9,818 nt of DNA from NCBI GenBank assembly GCA_027033875.1, contig JALVKK010000204.1, forward strand, positions 1-9,818, given 5' to 3'. The notes beneath the pieces were generated by a model. That model saw nothing but the letters and a program-made list of their open reading frames with translations, made no database searches and was not told where the DNA came from. A program made the translations under genes and the position numbers. Numbering within the stretch: the stretch's first letter is position 1; each line of letters starts with the position of its first letter. The DNA comes from Flavobacteriales bacterium (GTDB taxonomy: Bacteria; Bacteroidota; Bacteroidia; Flavobacteriales; Flavobacteriaceae). Below, in pieces: positions 7,260-9,818 of the stretch.

Positions 7260-7859
7260 ATGTCCGGAATTATGGATTTATTACAAGGACCAATGGGTCA
7301 AATGATTATTCAAGGTGTCGGCTCACAATTGGGTCAAGATACTTCAAAAACGCAATCTATACTAGGTAGCGCTATTCCTATGTTGATGGGTGCTTTAAAG
7401 AAAAATGCTTCAAATCCCGAAACAGCTTCAGGTTTAATGGAAGCTTTAAAAAATAAGCATGACGGCAGTCTGTTAGATAACATATCAGATATATTCGGTG
7501 GTGGCAATGTCAATGAAGATGTGGTGCAAGACGGTGATAAAATTCTCGGGCATGTGCTCGGTGATAAAAAAGAAGCCGTAGCTCAAGCTCTCGGCAAACA
7601 ACACGGCTTGGATATGGGGTCTGCCATGAATATTCTCAAAATGGCAGCGCCTGTTGTTATGGGAATGCTAGGGAAACAAACTCGTCAATCTAATATTTCA
7701 AATCCAACCGATCTGACCAATATTATCGGTAATATGATAGGTGGACATCAAGAAGCTGAACAACACAGCAGTTTTATCGAAAACCTATTAGATCAAGACG
7801 GCGACGGCAGTGTTGTGGACGATTTGTTTAATATCGGTAAAAAATTCTTTGGAAAATAA
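7260..7859 (+). CDS. DUF937 (YidB-like) protein with C-terminal EF-hand-like loop
   Basis: The start is ATG 7260 (MSGIMDLL..., 199 residues). The upstream TTG at 7230 is excluded by the promoter. There is no signal peptide or membrane segment. The protein is Gly/Met/Ala-rich and made of two related halves. Each has a helix with an A-x-P-hydrophobic-x-M-G-x-L motif (GSAIPMLMGALKKN, 36-49; MAAPVVMGMLGKQ, 128-140), then a DGS-xx-D segment ending in F-G-G or F-F-G-K. The second of these (178-189) reads DQDGDGSVVDDL, an EF-hand/dockerin-type calcium loop with Asp at 178, 180 and 182. The corresponding first-half segment (KHDGSLLDNI, 66-75) has lost the first acidic positions. DUF937 has no established biochemical role that I can name. 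It stands alone, with its own promoter and terminator, divergent from the receiver/ATP-grasp gene with about 165 nt between them. Confidence 0.85.
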   Translation: MSGIMDLLQGPMGQMIIQGVGSQLGQDTSKTQSILGSAIPMLMGALKKNASNPETASGLMEALKNKHDGSLLDNISDIFGGGNVNEDVVQDGDKILGHVLGDKKEAVAQALGKQHGLDMGSAMNILKMAAPVVMGMLGKQTRQSNISNPTDLTNIIGNMIGGHQEAEQHSSFIENLLDQDGDGSVVDDLFNIGKKFFGK

Positions 7860-7884
7860 TTTTACCAGACGATTTATAATATTT

Positions 7885-7915
7885 AAGCCATTTCTATCCG
7901 GAATGGCTTTTTTTT
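7885..7915 (+). terminator. Rho-independent terminator of the DUF937 gene
   Basis: AAGCCATTTC (7885-7894) pairs with GGAATGGCTT (7900-7909), with one G-T wobble, around the loop TATCC, and the Ts continue to 7915. On the opposite strand no T-run follows the stem, so it should act mainly on the plus strand, although the ABC-F gene ends only 30 nt away. Confidence 0.88.
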
Positions 7916-7944
7916 ACGCCTGATTATTTCTTTTATTTTTCAAT

Positions 7945-9567
7945 TCAATCATACATTTTCTCACGCTGCTCTTTGATTTTTTTATCACCGAAATACTCAT
8001 CAAAGCTCATCAAACGGTCAATTGTACCTTGTGGTGTAATCTCAACAATCCTATTAGCAACAGACTGGGCAAAAGCGTGGTCTCTGGTGGTAAAAATTAC
8101 CGTTCCGGGAAAGTTTATCAACGCATTGTTTAACGCTTGAATGGATTCCAAATCCAAATGATTGGTCGGTTCGTCTAAAAGTAAAATATTGGCTTTTTTT
8201 AACATCATTCGCGACAACATCGCTCTGACTTTCTCTCCCCCCGACAAAACTTTGACCGATTTCAAGGCTTCATCACCGCTAAATAACATTTTGCCTAAAA
8301 AGCCCCGTAGATAAACATCTTCGCGTTCTTCGTCTGTTTTGGCAAATTGTCGCAACCAATCGACCAATGATACATCTTCTTGAAAATACCGGTCATTGTC
8401 AGCCGGCAAATAGGCTTGCGTTGTCGTTACACCCCAACGATAACTGCCTGTATCCGGTTCCGAATTGCCGGTAACAATTTCATAAAAAGCCGTTATCGCC
8501 CGTGAATCTTTTGAAATCAAAGCTACTTTATCACCTCTGTTCAGATTGATGTCAATTTTGGCAAACAACAACTCAGTATCTATACTTTTAGAGAGGTTTT
8601 CGGTTTCAAAAATTTGGTCGCCGGCTTCACGTTCGGGTTGAAAAATAATACCCGGATAACGACGACTCGAAGGACGTACATCGTCAATATTGAGTTTTTC
8701 GATCATTTTTTTACGAGCCGTTGCTTGCTTTGATTTGGCAACATTGGCAGAAAAACGACGGATAAAATCTTCCAATTCTTTCTTACGTTCTTCGGCTTTT
8801 TTATTTTGTTGCGCCCGTTGTTTGGCTTTGAGTTGGCTGGCATTGTACCAAAACGAATAATTTCCGGTATAAAAATTCAATTTATTGAAGTCTATATCAA
8901 CCGTATGAGTACTAACCGCATCGAGAAAGTGTCTGTCGTGCGAAACGACTATCACCGTATTATCATAATTAGCTAAAAAATCTTCCAACCAAGCTATGGT
9001 TTCAAAATCCAAATCATTGGTAGGCTCGTCCATAATCAGAACATCGGGATTGCCGAATAAGGCTTGCGCCAACAACACTCGTACTTTCATCTTGCTTTCC
9101 AATTCCGACATTATGACGTAATGCAAATCTTCCGGCACACCCAAGTTTGACAACAATATAGCTGCATCACTTTCGGCATTCCAACCGTTCATTTCTTCAA
9201 AACGTTCTTGCAATTCGCCCATACGTTCCACTTCTTTGTCCGTAGGGTCTGGATTAGCATACAGCTCGTCTAACTCTTTCTGAATTTTGTATAAATCTTG
9301 ATTACCCATAACAACAGTATCCAAGACACTGTAATCGTTATAAGCATTGTGATCTTGTTTTAAAACGGACATCCGTTTACCCGGTTCGAGATGCACACTA
9401 CCAGTAGTTGGTTCTATATCGCCGGATAAAACTTTTAAAAATGTCGATTTTCCGGCGCCATTCGCCCCGATGATACCATAGGTATTTCCTTTTTTAAATT
9501 GCGCATTGACTTCGTCAAACAAAACCCGTTTGCCAAACTGAACGGATACATTATTTACTGTTAACAT
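7945..9567 (-). CDS. YbiT-like ABC-F family ATPase (ribosome-associated)
   Basis: 540 residues, with two ABC domains, no membrane segments and the ABC-F linker. Domain 1 has Walker A GANGAGKST (34-42), Q-loop Gln71, Walker B VLIMDE (176-181, catalytic Glu181) and H-loop SHDRHFL (His210). Its signature position reads SELES (154-158), not LSGGQ; as I recall, E. coli YbiT also lacks a canonical signature there. Residues 240-305 form the charged linker (RFSANVAKSKQATARKK), which in ABC-F proteins reaches toward the P-site tRNA. Domain 2 keeps the signature LSGGE (441-445) and Walker B ILLLDE (461-466), but its Walker A position reads LISKDSRAI (350-358), with no GxxGxGKS/T, and its H-loop is TTRDHAF. 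The composite site of Walker A1 plus signature 2 is therefore intact, and the other is degraded on both sides. Length and linker fit YbiT more than Uup, EttA or the resistance ABC-Fs. A role on the ribosome is inferred from family. The start at 9567 lies about 20 nt from a good -7 box. Confidence 0.92.
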   Translation of the reverse strand: MLTVNNVSVQFGKRVLFDEVNAQFKKGNTYGIIGANGAGKSTFLKVLSGDIEPTTGSVHLEPGKRMSVLKQDHNAYNDYSVLDTVVMGNQDLYKIQKELDELYANPDPTDKEVERMGELQERFEEMNGWNAESDAAILLSNLGVPEDLHYVIMSELESKMKVRVLLAQALFGNPDVLIMDEPTNDLDFETIAWLEDFLANYDNTVIVVSHDRHFLDAVSTHTVDIDFNKLNFYTGNYSFWYNASQLKAKQRAQQNKKAEERKKELEDFIRRFSANVAKSKQATARKKMIEKLNIDDVRPSSRRYPGIIFQPEREAGDQIFETENLSKSIDTELLFAKIDINLNRGDKVALISKDSRAITAFYEIVTGNSEPDTGSYRWGVTTTQAYLPADNDRYFQEDVSLVDWLRQFAKTDEEREDVYLRGFLGKMLFSGDEALKSVKVLSGGEKVRAMLSRMMLKKANILLLDEPTNHLDLESIQALNNALINFPGTVIFTTRDHAFAQSVANRIVEITPQGTIDRLMSFDEYFGDKKIKEQREKMYD

Positions 9568-9587
9568 AGGTGATAATAAAATTTTTG

Positions 9588-9595
9588 CAAAAGTA
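9588..9595 (-). promoter_or_regulatory. Candidate -7 box for the ABC-F gene
   Basis: On the minus strand TACTTTTG (9595-9588) matches TAnnTTTG exactly, 20 nt upstream of the ATG. The leader would be short, about 10-15 nt. No clean TTTG lies 18-21 nt upstream, only a T-rich stretch. A 7-bp inverted repeat, TTTTCAA/TTGAAAA (9602-9608 and 9614-9620), sits in the spacer and could be an operator. The interval 9621-9701 shows nothing I recognise. Confidence 0.5.
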
Positions 9596-9701
9596 CAATA
9601 ATTTTCAAAAAAGTTGAAAAAACATATTTTGGTGCTAACTCGTTTTTTGCAATTTGTAAAAATAGCGTCGAAAGTACATAATACATAGCATAATAAAACC
9701 T

Positions 9702-9733
9702 AAAAAAAAACCGCCCGAAAAAAAATCGAACGG
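9702..9733 (-). terminator. Rho-independent terminator of the gene at the right edge
   Basis: Read on the minus strand, CCGTTCGA (9733-9726) pairs with TCGGGCGG (9718-9711), 8 bp with two G-U pairs, around a loop of seven T, followed by nine T (9710-9702). It lies 43 nt past the stop codon at 9777, separating that gene from the ABC-F gene. Confidence 0.8.
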
Positions 9734-9740
9734 CTATAAT

Positions 9741-9758
9741 GTTTGTTTGTTTGTTTGT
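9741..9758. repeat. Short GTTT tandem repeat
   Basis: Four and a half perfect copies of GTTT lie between the stop codon at 9777 and the terminator at 9733-9702. The repeat is outside any coding region, so length change would alter only the 3' untranslated part of the right-edge gene. Confidence 0.8.
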
Positions 9759-9776
9759 ATAAAAAAACACATAAAT

Positions 9777-9818
9777 CTATTGAACAACAAGATTAACTTC
9801 TGCATTATGTCGTACTGC
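9777..9818 (-). CDS. C-terminal end of an unidentified minus-strand gene
   Basis: Thirteen codons run from the right edge to TAG at 9779-9777, ending AVRHNAEVNLVVQ. The composition looks like coding sequence and not AT-rich spacer, and a good terminator follows in the same direction. Another minus-strand frame stays open longer, but it continues into the (GTTT)n repeat as low-complexity sequence. The fragment is too short to name a family. It may be the end of a protein whose body lies to the right of the window. Confidence 0.5.
   Translation of the reverse strand, partial: AVRHNAEVNLVVQ

Noticed and set aside
9561..9770. Minus-strand open frame of 69 codons upstream of the ABC-F gene
   Set aside because: It runs through the terminator and the GTTT repeat and encodes low-complexity Phe/Tyr-rich sequence, which indicates AT-rich spacer.
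1..9818. Defence system, mobile element, CRISPR array or RNA gene
   Set aside because: I looked for direct repeats with spacers, transposase or integrase motifs, terminal inverted repeats and tRNA-like cloverleafs and found none. The genes are conserved Bacteroidota families.

Overview
The window comes from an AT-rich member of the Bacteroidota. Three things point there. Starts lack Shine-Dalgarno sequences. Several upstream regions carry the phylum's own promoter pattern (a TTTG element, about 18-20 nt, then TAnnTTTG). The protein families are also typical: a repeat-bearing OmpA lipoprotein-like protein, a CBM9/DUF5916 outer-membrane protein, a receiver/PEP-pyruvate-binding fusion, a DUF937 protein and a YbiT-type ABC-F protein. 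Genus cannot be read from the sequence.

Layout, left to right. Positions 1-376 (minus) hold the first 125 residues of a secreted thioredoxin-fold (TlpA-like) protein with a WCAPC active site, cut by the window edge. It is divergent from an OmpA-family cell-wall-binding protein (466-1572, plus). Their shared 89-bp spacer holds two face-to-face promoter boxes around a perfect inverted repeat. A strong terminator follows, and its T-tract also appears to serve as the -33 element for the next gene, a DUF5916 outer-membrane barrel protein with an N-terminal CBM9-like domain (true start 1684, end 4101, plus). A 993-residue fusion protein (4112-7093, minus) is convergent with it: a degenerate receiver, an intact receiver, a helical module, a PPDK-type ATP-grasp domain and a conserved C-terminal domain, without the phospho-histidine domain a PEP synthase needs. 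Divergent from that is a 199-residue DUF937 protein (7260-7859, plus) with a textbook promoter and a terminator. A YbiT-like ABC-F ATPase (7945-9567, minus) is convergent with it. At the right edge the last 13 codons of another minus-strand gene (9777-9818) are followed by a terminator.

Almost every gene looks like its own transcription unit, and no multi-gene operon is visible. Three genes concern the envelope (thioredoxin-like, OmpA-like, DUF5916). The others look like conserved regulatory or translation-related genes. I see no mobile element, CRISPR array, tRNA, rRNA or defence cassette. The least understood items are the receiver/ATP-grasp fusion, the ABC-F protein with one decayed ATP site, and the 466/376 promoter region.
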